In this document: positions 50,912-59,162 of the stretch, one piece after another
Numbering within the stretch: the stretch's first letter is position 1
Layout of the letters: each line of letters begins with the position of its first letter
From: Tolumonas lignilytica
GTDB taxonomy: Bacteria; Pseudomonadota; Gammaproteobacteria; Enterobacterales; Aeromonadaceae
DNA: 64,000 bases
Reading direction: 5' to 3'
NCBI RefSeq assembly: GCF_000527035.1
Contig: NZ_AZUK01000001.1
Location: forward strand, 2,120,001-2,184,000
Position numbers and translations under genes: made by a program
Notes under the pieces: model-generated
What the model was told of the DNA's origin: nothing
What the model saw: the letters and a program-made list of their open reading frames with translations, nothing else
Databases searched by the model: none

Positions 50912-51814
50912 TTATTGCTGGGGCAAACTTTGATTGCTCCAGGTTAACAAGCGTTGCGATATCTGGCGATACATTCCTCGCTCTAAAGCCCAGCGTTGCC
51001 AATAAAGACCGCGTTCGCGTAACGGTGTTTCCGGCATCAGTTCGATGAGTTCGCCACTTTCCAGTTCCCGGCTGATTTGCAGTTTCGGGATCAGGCAATA
51101 AGCCGCACCGGCCTTGGCCAAAGCCACAAAGGCTTCTGAGGAACGCACGGTATGGCAGGGATAACTGCCCGGTGGTAAGCCAAAATGCTGTTCGATAAAA
51201 CTGATATGCATGTCATCGCGCTGATCAAAGGCCACCCCAGGTGCTTTACGCAGAGCCTGCTCCGTCAGACCATCCGGGAAGTATTGCCGGATAAAACCAG
51301 ATGATGCCGTTAATACATAATCCATATAGCCCAGCAATTCAGACTGACAACCCGGCAGCGCCTCCGCTTGTGTCGTAATAGCGCCAAAGGCTTCGCCGTG
51401 GCGCAGACGTTCGATGGTTCGGTTCTCATCTTCAATCAGTAGATTCAGCTCGATCAGGCCCGGTTGCAGCAGGGGCGTGAGTGCCGGAATCAGCCAGGTG
51501 GCCAGACTGTCGGCATTAGTTGCGATAGTCACTGGCAGGGGTTTGGCTGGCATATTGGGGGAGAGGTGCGGCAACAACTCCCGCTCCAGTTGTTGCACTT
51601 GCTGATAATGCGTCAGCAACAGTTGTCCCATATCGGTCAGTTGCAGGGGCTGACTGCGGATCAGGACCGGTTGCGCGACCTGCAACTCTAACTGTTTTAT
51701 TCGTTGCGAGACGGCCGATTGCGTCAAATGAAGTTGATTGGCGGCACGCTCAAAGCTCTGTTCCCGTAGCACCACATCGAGTGCCTGCAATAATTTATAA
51801 TCGAGATGGTTCAT
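50912..51814 (-). CDS. argP: LysR-type regulator ArgP (IciA)
   Basis: A 300-residue LysR-family regulator with an N-terminal winged helix (DYKLLQALDVVLREQSFERAANQLHLTQSAVSQRIKQLE) and the characteristic ArgP effector domain (ALRKAPGVAFDQRDDMHISFIEQ). In E. coli ArgP activates argO with arginine and is held inactive with lysine. The divergent position from argO matches that role. An inverted repeat covers its immediate upstream region. Confidence 0.94.
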   Translation of the reverse strand: MNHLDYKLLQALDVVLREQSFERAANQLHLTQSAVSQRIKQLELQVAQPVLIRSQPLQLTDMGQLLLTHYQQVQQLERELLPHLSPNMPAKPLPVTIATNADSLATWLIPALTPLLQPGLIELNLLIEDENRTIERLRHGEAFGAITTQAEALPGCQSELLGYMDYVLTASSGFIRQYFPDGLTEQALRKAPGVAFDQRDDMHISFIEQHFGLPPGSYPCHTVRSSEAFVALAKAGAAYCLIPKLQISRELESGELIELMPETPLRERGLYWQRWALERGMYRQISQRLLTWSNQSLPQQ

Positions 51815-51820
51815 TAATTT

Positions 51821-51839
51821 TTCTTATCTTATATAAGAA
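51821..51839. promoter_or_regulatory. inverted repeat in the argP-argO intergenic region
   Basis: TTCTTAT-N5-ATAAGAA is a perfect seven-base inverted repeat beginning seven bases upstream of the argP start. Its A/T-rich character and position fit an ArgP or autoregulatory site, but I cannot match it firmly to a known consensus. Confidence 0.4.
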
Positions 51840-51910
51840 TCATGAATTTTACTTAAGTCTAACCTGTTCTTATGCTGCTGCCAGTTTAAAAATAAGGAAT
51901 GGACGCAGAC

Positions 51911-52534
51911 ATGATTAACGGCGCTATTTATCTTCAGGGCATGCTGGTCGGAGCCAGTTTGATTATTCCCATCGGTGCACAGAATGCGTTTGTGTTGGAG
52001 CGTGGTATCCGGCGTAATCATGCCATGTTAGTGGCCGGACTCTGTTTTCTGGCCGATGCCGTGCTGATCACGCTGGGCGTCGGAGGGGCAGGCAAGATCA
52101 TTGCACAATCGCATGGGTTGCAATTGATGCTGTCTCTTGGTGGAGCGGCATTTTTGCTGCGCTATGGCTGGGGCAGTTTATCCCGGGCATGGCGTGGCAG
52201 TGCACAAACGCTGGCATGGCAGGGAGGGATGAGCCGCACCAGAGCCGTGGCCATGACGATGGCTGTTACTCTTTTGAATCCACATGTCTATCTGGATACC
52301 GTGATGATTCAAGGGGCCGTCTCTGGGCAATATCCCCGCAGTCAGCAGTTCAGTTTTGCTCTGGGCAGTGTGTCTGCCTCCTTGCTCTGGTTTTTTGGTT
52401 TGGCACTGTTGGCAAGCTGGCTGGCACCGCAACTGCAGCGAGTCAGAGTGCAACAATGTATTGATGTGGTGGTGGGCAGCATCATGTGGTTGATCGCGGT
52501 AGGGTTGCTGCGACACGGGGTCTCGCTGGTATAA
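51911..52534 (+). CDS. argO: arginine exporter ArgO (LysE family)
   Basis: A 207-residue LysE/RhtB-superfamily exporter with six hydrophobic segments. The IPIGAQNAFVLERGIRRNH and TLLNPHVYLDT motifs are typical of ArgO/LysE. It exports arginine, and its toxic analogue canavanine, under ArgP control. I start at the ATG at 51911, which aligns with E. coli ArgO and leaves a workable gap to AAGGA. The ATG at 51899 sits directly against AAGGA with no spacing. Confidence 0.93.
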   Translation: MINGAIYLQGMLVGASLIIPIGAQNAFVLERGIRRNHAMLVAGLCFLADAVLITLGVGGAGKIIAQSHGLQLMLSLGGAAFLLRYGWGSLSRAWRGSAQTLAWQGGMSRTRAVAMTMAVTLLNPHVYLDTVMIQGAVSGQYPRSQQFSFALGSVSASLLWFFGLALLASWLAPQLQRVRVQQCIDVVVGSIMWLIAVGLLRHGVSLV

Positions 52535-52552
52535 AAAACGCGTCATGAGATG

Positions 52553-52580
52553 CTTGAAATTTACGCAAATAGACCTATAT
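52553..52580 (+). promoter_or_regulatory. sigma-32-type heat-shock promoter of hsp20
   Basis: CTTGAAA (52553-52559), a 13-base spacer and ACCTATAT (52573-52580) match the sigma-32 pattern CTTGAAA-N13-15-CCCCATNT. The -35 is exact and five of eight positions match in the -10. It lies about 57 bases before the hsp20 start. Confidence 0.7.
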
Positions 52581-52636
52581 AAATAATAGGCGTGATCGTT
52601 GTCTGAGTGATCCACCTGCGCCATAAGGAGGTTTAT

Positions 52637-53071
52637 ATGCGTCTCGAAAAATGGAACCCGTTCCGTGACCTTGACGATATTTTCCATAATTATCAGCGCT
52701 CTTTCCCTGTTCCTTTCTGGGGCCGGGAATCAATGACTGGCGGCAGTGAATGGGTTCCTGCCGTGGATATTGTGGAAGATGAAAAAGAGTATCAGCTCAA
52801 AGTCGAAATTCCTGAAATTCCACGTGAAGCCATTAAGCTGCAGATCAGTCATGGTACGCTGACAATTACCGGCGAACGTAAGATGGAAAAGAGCGATGAA
52901 AAACACCATCGTATCGAACGTTACTATGGTAGTTTCAGTCGGAGTTTCACGTTACCGGACGATGTTAAGGCGGAAAATATCACCGCTAATTTCAGTGATG
53001 GCATGTTGTATGTGCATATGCTGAAGAGTACACCGGCGGGCGATAAACCACTGGAAATTGAAATCCATTGA
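52637..53071 (+). CDS. small heat-shock protein (Hsp20/alpha-crystallin family)
   Basis: A 144-residue class A-type small heat-shock protein. The alpha-crystallin domain runs from about 40 to 132 (WVPAVDIVEDEKEYQLKVEIPEI to NITANFSDGMLYVHM). A short N-terminal arm and C-terminal LEIEI tail complete it; the tail resembles the IXI dimer-docking motif. It holds unfolding proteins in a refoldable state without ATP. The strong TAAGGAGG decides the start at 52637. Confidence 0.94.
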   Translation: MRLEKWNPFRDLDDIFHNYQRSFPVPFWGRESMTGGSEWVPAVDIVEDEKEYQLKVEIPEIPREAIKLQISHGTLTITGERKMEKSDEKHHRIERYYGSFSRSFTLPDDVKAENITANFSDGMLYVHMLKSTPAGDKPLEIEIH

Positions 53072-53085
53072 TTTAACGTGAGGAG

Positions 53086-53121
53086 AAACGGCATGCCGGT
53101 TGATCAGCATGCCGTTTTGTT
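53086..53121 (+). terminator. intrinsic terminator of hsp20
   Basis: AAACGGCATGC and its complement form an 11-base-pair stem around a 10-base loop, followed by a short T-rich run. It lies just before the convergent end of the Sel1-repeat gene. Confidence 0.8.
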
Positions 53122-53126
53122 ATCTG

Positions 53127-54131
53127 TTACTGAGCCTGTGGTTTTTGATATTGCGTGAAGTAGCGCAGTGCCAGTGATTCTGCGTCAGCCTGTTGGGCCG
53201 GTGTTAAATGTGCGGCGACCTGTGCTTTATTGACGGCAGCTTGTGGATTGCCGTTGACGGCTGAAACCGCTAACCAGGCATAAGCCTGAACCGCATTGGT
53301 CGGTACACCTTCCCCTTTGGCATACATCACACCCAAGTTGCACTGTGCTTCGTAATTTCCTTGCTCTGCCGCTTTCTGCATCCATTTAGCGGCCTGCACC
53401 AGATCTTTTTTGACACCAGAACCCGCCTGATACATCAAAGCCAGATTAAATTGTGCGGCCATCAGTCCTTGTGTGGCGGCCTTTTCAAGGTATTCGGCAG
53501 ATTTTGAAAGATCTTTGCCGACACCGCTGCCTTTCTGATACAGCATGCCTAAGGCAAACTGCGCGTTCATATCATTGACGCTAGCGGCTTTCTGATACCA
53601 CTTGATAGCTTCCGGGAGATCCTGCGGGCTGCCACGGCCTTGTGCCAGCATTTGGCCTAAGGTGAACTGGGCTGCTGCATGTCCTTGCCGGGCCGCTTTG
53701 GTCAGCCAGTCGACCGCCTGCTTGGGATCAGGCGCCACTCCTTGCCCGCTGTCGTACATTAATCCCAGATTATATTGGGCATAAGGATCGCCCTGTCGGG
53801 CTGCTTGTGCATACCAATAGGCCGCTTGCTGGAAATTCTGACTGACACCGATGCCATTATCGTAGAGAAAACCGAGATTAAACTGTGCCTTGGCATGGCC
53901 TTGTTCTGCGGCTTTGTGGTACCACTCGGCAGCCTGCTGAAAATTTTGCGACACACCCTGTCCATTCTCATACATCAAACCCACATTGTATTGAGAGTTG
54001 ATATCGCCCTGTTGTGCCGAACGGAAGGTGGCAGCCACGTCTTCCGTTGTCAGCGTGGCAAAGACCATGACAGGACACAGAGACAGCAAGAAAACCAGCC
54101 GGCAAAGGGTTTTTTGATAGGCGTTTTTCAT
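53127..54131 (-). CDS. exported Sel1-repeat protein
   Basis: A 334-residue protein with a signal peptide (to about residue 25, MVFA) and seven or more tandem Sel1-like repeats of about 36 residues (A-NLG-MY--G-GV pattern) from about residue 40 to 305. A short non-repeat tail follows. Sel1 repeats are TPR-like scaffolds for protein contacts; the partner is unknown. I place the start at 54131 because it gives a clean signal peptide. An ATG at 54248 would overlap trmA. Confidence 0.9.
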   Translation of the reverse strand: MKNAYQKTLCRLVFLLSLCPVMVFATLTTEDVAATFRSAQQGDINSQYNVGLMYENGQGVSQNFQQAAEWYHKAAEQGHAKAQFNLGFLYDNGIGVSQNFQQAAYWYAQAARQGDPYAQYNLGLMYDSGQGVAPDPKQAVDWLTKAARQGHAAAQFTLGQMLAQGRGSPQDLPEAIKWYQKAASVNDMNAQFALGMLYQKGSGVGKDLSKSAEYLEKAATQGLMAAQFNLALMYQAGSGVKKDLVQAAKWMQKAAEQGNYEAQCNLGVMYAKGEGVPTNAVQAYAWLAVSAVNGNPQAAVNKAQVAAHLTPAQQADAESLALRYFTQYQKPQAQ

Positions 54132-54165
54132 GATGTGCTGTCTCGGATTCAGTTTGGGTATCGGT

Positions 54166-55266
54166 TTATTTTCGCACCAACCAGACACCGGATTCCATGT
54201 GATGCGTGAATGGGAATTGATCAAACAAGGCACAGCGTTTGATCGCATGGGTCTGACACAGGGTGTTCAGGTTATCGCACAGGGTTTGTGGATTGCAGGA
54301 GATATAGAGAATTTGTTCATATTCCTGAATCATCGCCAGTGTCGCTGGGTCTAATCCGGCGCGTGGTGGATCAACCAGAATCGTATTGCATTGGTAGCTG
54401 TGCAGATCGATCCCTTTCAGGCGGTTAAATTCACGCACTCCGTTCATGGCCTGGGTAAATTCCTCGGCGGACATATGCAGAATTTGTACGTTATCAATCT
54501 GGTTCACGGCAATGTTATGTTGTGCGGCATTGACCGATGATTTGGCGATCTCGGTGGCCAGCACCCGGTTAAAGTTTTTTGCCAGTGCCAGCGAGAAGTT
54601 GCCGTTGCCACAATACAGCTCCAGCAAGTCGCCCTGACAACCAGCGGTGACATCCAAGGCCCAGCCAAGCATATGCTGATTCATTTCGGCATTGGGCTGA
54701 GTAAAGCTGTTTTCTACCTGCATGTATTCCAGCGTTTGCTCGCCGACTTGCAGGCGCTCCAGCACATATTCCCGCTCCAGAACGATTTTTTGCTTATGCG
54801 CACGCCCCACAATATCGATTTCACCGAATTCGTTGCGTAAGGTCTGGCGTAATTCTCGGGCGGCTGGCTGCCATTCGTCGTTCAGGGTTTTGTGATAAAG
54901 CAGGCTAATTAGGGCTTCGCCACTTAACGTCGTCAGAAAATCAACCTGAAACAACTTATGCTTAAGGGTGTGACTGGCTTGCAGCAATGCCTGCAGGCGC
55001 GGCATGAGCTGGTTAATCAAAAAGCTACCGGTTGGAAAGCTCTGCACGTAATAGCGTTGCTTGGTCTCGCTGTTGAACATGACATAAAACAGTTCATCCC
55101 CTTCATGCCAGATGCGAAATTCCGCACGCATGCGGTAATGGGTAGGGGCAGAGGCAAATACATCGGGCATCGGAGCCTGAAAAGGAGCCAGTAATTGCGT
55201 CAGGCGTTGCTGCTTTTCATGCAATTGTTGCTGGTAAAGGGCATCAGAATGCGCCGCATGTGTCAT
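54166..55266 (-). CDS. trmA: tRNA (uracil-5-)-methyltransferase TrmA
   Basis: A 366-residue SAM-dependent enzyme making ribothymidine at tRNA position 54, also able to act on tmRNA. The family segments [13 protein letters not shown]-like start, [27 protein letters not shown] (SAM site), DPPRAGLD and the catalytic Cys in YISCNPQTL are intact, and the length equals E. coli TrmA. The ATG at 55266 with GGAG seven bases upstream is preferred over an in-frame GTG at 55281. The Sel1 gene follows 34 bases downstream. Confidence 0.96.
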   Translation of the reverse strand: MTHAAHSDALYQQQLHEKQQRLTQLLAPFQAPMPDVFASAPTHYRMRAEFRIWHEGDELFYVMFNSETKQRYYVQSFPTGSFLINQLMPRLQALLQASHTLKHKLFQVDFLTTLSGEALISLLYHKTLNDEWQPAARELRQTLRNEFGEIDIVGRAHKQKIVLEREYVLERLQVGEQTLEYMQVENSFTQPNAEMNQHMLGWALDVTAGCQGDLLELYCGNGNFSLALAKNFNRVLATEIAKSSVNAAQHNIAVNQIDNVQILHMSAEEFTQAMNGVREFNRLKGIDLHSYQCNTILVDPPRAGLDPATLAMIQEYEQILYISCNPQTLCDNLNTLCQTHAIKRCALFDQFPFTHHMESGVWLVRK

Positions 55267-55400
55267 GTTGAACTCCGTCACTACAGGAAGGGCGGAAATT
55301 GTATGCAGTTGTGCGTCGATGTCCAGTTTTTCTGCTTAAGTTTTGTTCAGTCAGGCCGATATACAGATAACCGTGCGTGTAATCGGTTTCGGAGATGATC

Positions 55401-56891
55401 ATGAAATTAGATCAGGTAAATAACTCTGCGTTACAAAGTTTGCTGAAGAACATGCAACGTCAGAGCAGTAAAAATAGCGGTTCGTCCACCGCGCCCGGCG
55501 ATGCCGTTTCGTTAAGCAACCCGGCGCAGCTGGGTAACCGGATCATCCAGTTTTCCCTGTCCCAGTCGCTGACCATCGGTGGCAAGCGCTATAACGTCAG
55601 CCAGAAAGACGATAGCAATGCTGCCACGTCCAGCACAGACGGCTCTCTGTTTGATTATAAAAAAGTGGCGGAGAACGTTTTGTCCTTTGTCACCAACACT
55701 ATCCGTGCGCACCAGCAGGCGGGTGAAAATAATGACAAGCTGAAAAGCATGCTGGATCAGGCCTATAAAGGCATAGACCAAGGCTTCAGCGATGCGCGCA
55801 AAGAGCTGGACAAGAATGGATTACTGACCGATCCGCTCAAAGAGGGTATTGATAAAAGCTACAACCTGATCCAGAAAGGGATGACCGATTTCGAGAAGGA
55901 ATTATTTGGTACGCCTGCCGATGGCAGTAATACGGCGACAACCACTGACGCCACCACGGCGGATGCGGCCACGGCTACCAACACGGCTTCGACCACCACA
56001 CCAGCGACGACCGATACAACATCTGCTGCGCAGGTGAAAACGCCCAAAGAGATTGGCAATTCGATTCTGGCCGCGTTTATGGGGCAGGAATCTGCGACGC
56101 TGGAACTGACCACCAAAGAGGGTGATAAAGTCACCATTCAGTTTGATGATCAGCAGCTATGGCGTCAGCAACAGAGTAGCGGTCTGGCGAAAAAAGCCAT
56201 TCAGACATATGGTCAACTCTCTGGCAGTAATAGCAGTGCCAAACCAACGGACACGACCAATGCCGGCACTACTTCCGGTTCCGTCTTTTATAGCCACACC
56301 GCCCAGTTCAGTTTCAAGGTGGAAGGGGATCTCAACAGCAGTGAGTTGAAATCGATCTCGGATATGGTGAACAAAGTTGGTTCGTTGTCGGACAGCTTCT
56401 TTAACGGCAATATCAGTGATGCCTTGCAGCAGGCCAAGCAATTGGATCTCGGCGGTAGTGATCTGTCTAGCTTGTCGCTGAATCTCTATCAGCAACAGGC
56501 ACTGGGTTGGGCCGGAAATACGGGCACGTCAACCGCGGGCAGCCCGACTGCGGACCAGAGCAGTAGTTCGACCACGCCTGCTGCCAGTAGCTCCACCGAC
56601 AATAAAACGTCGGCCGATCAGCCGCCGACAGCCACCTCATTGCCGGATGTCTTTGGCAAACTGAACGACTATCTGAAACAGCTGCAGGCCTTGTTTGACC
56701 AGATGTCGGGTTCGCTGACACCCGATGCCCAGAGCCAGTTACAGGGTTGGGTGGCCCAAAAGCAACATCCAGAGCAGTCGAATGCACAAATTGGTCAGTT
56801 TGTCAGTTTTAACCAATATATGCAGCAGGTCATGACGGGGCTCCAGAGCGGGCAGACGACAACTTCCGAGCCGGATCGTACGGCCACTTGA
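55401..56891 (+). CDS. DUF5610-type protein with low-complexity linkers
   Basis: A 496-residue protein that I associate, with moderate confidence, with the DUF5610 family. A conserved-looking helical region (about 65-165: SLFDYKKVAENVLSFVTNTIRAH, DQAYKGIDQGFSDARKEL) is flanked by Thr/Ala/Ser-rich linkers (about 170-205 and 375-410). A second structured block lies around 215-345, and a Gln-rich tail ends the protein. No signal peptide or membrane segment is visible. The N-terminal DAVSLSNPA stretch recalls flagellar-export proteins, but that is only an impression. ATG 55401 has GGAG six bases upstream; 55395 does not. Confidence 0.7.
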   Translation: MKLDQVNNSALQSLLKNMQRQSSKNSGSSTAPGDAVSLSNPAQLGNRIIQFSLSQSLTIGGKRYNVSQKDDSNAATSSTDGSLFDYKKVAENVLSFVTNTIRAHQQAGENNDKLKSMLDQAYKGIDQGFSDARKELDKNGLLTDPLKEGIDKSYNLIQKGMTDFEKELFGTPADGSNTATTTDATTADAATATNTASTTTPATTDTTSAAQVKTPKEIGNSILAAFMGQESATLELTTKEGDKVTIQFDDQQLWRQQQSSGLAKKAIQTYGQLSGSNSSAKPTDTTNAGTTSGSVFYSHTAQFSFKVEGDLNSSELKSISDMVNKVGSLSDSFFNGNISDALQQAKQLDLGGSDLSSLSLNLYQQQALGWAGNTGTSTAGSPTADQSSSSTTPAASSSTDNKTSADQPPTATSLPDVFGKLNDYLKQLQALFDQMSGSLTPDAQSQLQGWVAQKQHPEQSNAQIGQFVSFNQYMQQVMTGLQSGQTTTSEPDRTAT

Positions 56892-56917
56892 TTTAACAAA
56901 GGTTTACTCAGTTTGTG

Positions 56918-56949
56918 ATGGCGGATACGGCAGCGTACCGCCATTTTTT
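56918..56949 (+). terminator. intrinsic terminator before the btuB promoter
   Basis: ATGGCGG pairs with CCGCCAT around an inner TAC/GTA stem, followed by six Ts. It ends the DUF5610-type gene 26 bases past its stop. Confidence 0.9.
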
Positions 56950-56972
56950 GTTAGGCGTTTGTAAATTCCAAC

Positions 56973-57001
56973 TATACACCCCAAGGCCGGCTCTCTATAA
57001 T
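56973..57001 (+). promoter_or_regulatory. btuB promoter
   Basis: TATACA (56973-56978) and a perfect TATAAT (56996-57001) are separated by 17 bases. The predicted start, near 57008, falls at the first base pairs of the cobalamin riboswitch, which supports the assignment. Confidence 0.75.
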
Positions 57002-57005
57002 TCGC

Positions 57006-57174
57006 GCTCTCTGGCGCAATCATCTGCTTAAAAGGGAATCCGGTGTAAATCCGGAGCTGTCGCGCAGCGGTATTGGGGAACGAAAGCGAACGAACATCTG
57101 TTCAGGCACTGCCATCCGGTGGGAAGCCTTCGCCGTAGGAATGTTGGCCCCTCAGCCCGAAGACCTGCCAGAGC
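57006..57174 (+). ncRNA. cobalamin riboswitch upstream of btuB
   Basis: The leader carries the conserved cobalamin-aptamer pieces in order: AAAAGGGAA followed by a CCGGTG/ATCCGGAGCTG core, a CGCGCAGCGGTA segment, a GCC...GGTGGGAAGCC arm, and the B12 box ending GACCTGCC. The closing helix can be drawn between 57006-57015 and 57167-57174. Adenosylcobalamin binding should lower btuB expression. The region 57175-57240 is the likely expression platform. Confidence 0.95.
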
Positions 57175-57183
57175 AAAATCTGG

Positions 57184-57203
57184 GTCATATCATCCGATAT
57201 GAC
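57184..57203 (+). promoter_or_regulatory. hairpin in the btuB expression platform
   Basis: GTCATATC-ATCC-GATATGAC is an eight-base-pair stem between the riboswitch and the btuB start. It contains an in-frame ATG at 57199 without a ribosome-binding site. No U-tract follows, so control of translation is likelier than termination. Confidence 0.55.
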
Positions 57204-57240
57204 AATTAGGGACCACTACGCGAAATTAGGGATTGCCCAA

Positions 57241-59094
57241 ATGTCAAAACAACTGACGGCCTCTGTGCTGTCGGCGCTGGTTATTGCTGCGCCGGCCTAT
57301 GCCGAAGACTCTACCAGCCTGCCGATCACGGTTACCGCCACCCGCTTTGCTGAACCTACCGCGTCAGTATTAGCGCCGGTCAACATTATTACCCGCAAAG
57401 ACATTGAACAGTTACATGCCCGTTCACTGGCCGATGTCATTAAAACCTTACCGGGTGCCGAGCTGATCTCCAACGGTGGTCGAGGCCAACAATCTTCGGT
57501 CTTGGTGCGAGGCACCACCTCAGCAGAAACGCTGGTGTTGATGGATGGGGTTCGCATTAACAGTGCTACCAATGGCGGTTCGGATTTCAGCACTATTCCG
57601 CTGAATCAGGTGGAGCGGATCGAATACGTTCGTGGTGCTCAAGCATCGATTTATGGGGCGGATGCGATTGGTGGCGTCATCAATATTATTACCCGTGGCA
57701 CCACCGGTCAGAATAAACAGACCATCAATGGCAGTGCCGGTTCCCGCGATTATCAGAATCTGAACGGTAGCAGTTCATTTGATATGACGTCGCAACAGCA
57801 TCTGAAGCTGGCGGCCGGATATGAAACCGAAGATGGCTATAATTCGCATCCGATCGCGGGTGTGAATGATGGTGACAAGCATGGCTTTCTGGGTAATAAC
57901 GCCATGCTGGACTATCAGAATCAGGTCACGGATAGCACGAATGTCTATGGTGCGCTGCACTGGGCCCGCAATACTTCTCAGAGTGATGGCTCTTATACCG
58001 GCCATCATGAACGGGATGAAACCTGGGATGAAACCACCAACTACCAGCTAGGCAGTAAGTACAAACAAGATCGCTATCAGACGGAGCTCAATACCAGTCT
58101 GATCAACGACAATATGTATTACTATCCGGACACCATCTCACGTGAACAGGCGAATTCGGTTTATCAAACCCACCAGTATCAGATCAGCTGGTTAAACAAT
58201 TATCAGGTGACCGACCCCTGGTCAGTGGGCGGCGGCATTGACTGGCATCGTGATGTGCTGTTGGCGGGTTCTCAGTCATCTGGCAGTGCCTTCTTCGATC
58301 AGGATAAAGGCCGGAATAACGTCGGTGTCTATGCCTTATCACAATATCACTGGGCGCAATGGCTGGGGGAACTCAGCGGCCGTACCGATGATAATCAGCA
58401 ATATGGTCGGCATAACACCTGGCAGGCGGGCTTGGGCTGGAATTTCCTGCCGCAGTATCGTCTGAGTGCACGTCACGGTACTGCGTTCCGGGCACCAACC
58501 TTCAACGATCTTTATACGCCGTATTCCGTCTCACCTAATCTGAAACCGGAAACATCAAGAAACAGTGAGATTGCCTTGGATGGCAACACCCATGACGTCT
58601 TGTGGCGTGTCACTGCATACCGCAATGACCTTGAGGATATGATCCAGTGGGCCAGTTCTGATCCGTCCGATCCGTATGCGATGTGGTTCCCAGAAAATGT
58701 CGGACGTGCCCGCATTAAAGGTGTGGAACTTGAAGCGGAATTTGCAACAGGCTGGCTGACCCATAAACTCAGTGCCGACTTCAAAGATGCCCGTGATTTG
58801 AGTACCGATGAACAGTTGATCCGTCGGGCCAGACGCAACTACAAATGGACCGGCTCTGCCAACTGGGACAAATGGGACGCCTCGTTAACCGGCCAGTATC
58901 AAAGCGAACGTCTGGATGGATCAACCCGTCTGGCGCCATATGCGCTGTGGGATACTGCGGCTGGTTATCATGTGCTGCCTAAGCTGCGGATCGGTGGCCG
59001 GATCGATAACCTGTTTAACAAGGATTATGTGCTGGCCAACGGGTATGCGACCCCAGAACGCAGCTATTACGTCGATTTCAGCTATCAGATGTAA
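57241..59094 (+). CDS. btuB: vitamin B12 outer-membrane receptor BtuB
   Basis: A 617-residue TonB-dependent receptor that takes up cobalamins, close in length to E. coli BtuB. It has a signal peptide (to about residue 21, APAYA), a TonB-box-like ITVTATR stretch, a plug domain (about 30-145, with LVLMDGVRIN and GADAIGGVINIIT) and a 22-strand barrel ending in aromatic YYVDFSYQM. I choose ATG 57241: it gives a normal signal peptide and has TAGGGA upstream. The frame opens earlier at 57199, inside the leader hairpin. Control is by the cobalamin riboswitch. Confidence 0.94.
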   Translation: MSKQLTASVLSALVIAAPAYAEDSTSLPITVTATRFAEPTASVLAPVNIITRKDIEQLHARSLADVIKTLPGAELISNGGRGQQSSVLVRGTTSAETLVLMDGVRINSATNGGSDFSTIPLNQVERIEYVRGAQASIYGADAIGGVINIITRGTTGQNKQTINGSAGSRDYQNLNGSSSFDMTSQQHLKLAAGYETEDGYNSHPIAGVNDGDKHGFLGNNAMLDYQNQVTDSTNVYGALHWARNTSQSDGSYTGHHERDETWDETTNYQLGSKYKQDRYQTELNTSLINDNMYYYPDTISREQANSVYQTHQYQISWLNNYQVTDPWSVGGGIDWHRDVLLAGSQSSGSAFFDQDKGRNNVGVYALSQYHWAQWLGELSGRTDDNQQYGRHNTWQAGLGWNFLPQYRLSARHGTAFRAPTFNDLYTPYSVSPNLKPETSRNSEIALDGNTHDVLWRVTAYRNDLEDMIQWASSDPSDPYAMWFPENVGRARIKGVELEAEFATGWLTHKLSADFKDARDLSTDEQLIRRARRNYKWTGSANWDKWDASLTGQYQSERLDGSTRLAPYALWDTAAGYHVLPKLRIGGRIDNLFNKDYVLANGYATPERSYYVDFSYQM

Positions 59095-59120
59095 TCGTGA
59101 GTCTGGTTTCCAGCCAAATA

Positions 59121-59150
59121 AAAAGGGTTCGCAGTGCGAACCCTTTTGCT
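59121..59150. terminator. bidirectional terminator between btuB and speA
   Basis: AAAAGGGTTCGC-AGT-GCGAACCCTTTT is a 12-base-pair stem with Ts on both strands, between the convergent genes ending at 59094 and 59163. Confidence 0.9.
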
Positions 59151-59162
59151 TATGAGAGAGAC

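Noticed and set aside
52178-52687. A 169-codon open frame on the minus strand opposite argO and the hsp20 start
   Set aside because: It runs across the sigma-32-type promoter and two real genes and its product is low-quality (many His, Gln, Cys).
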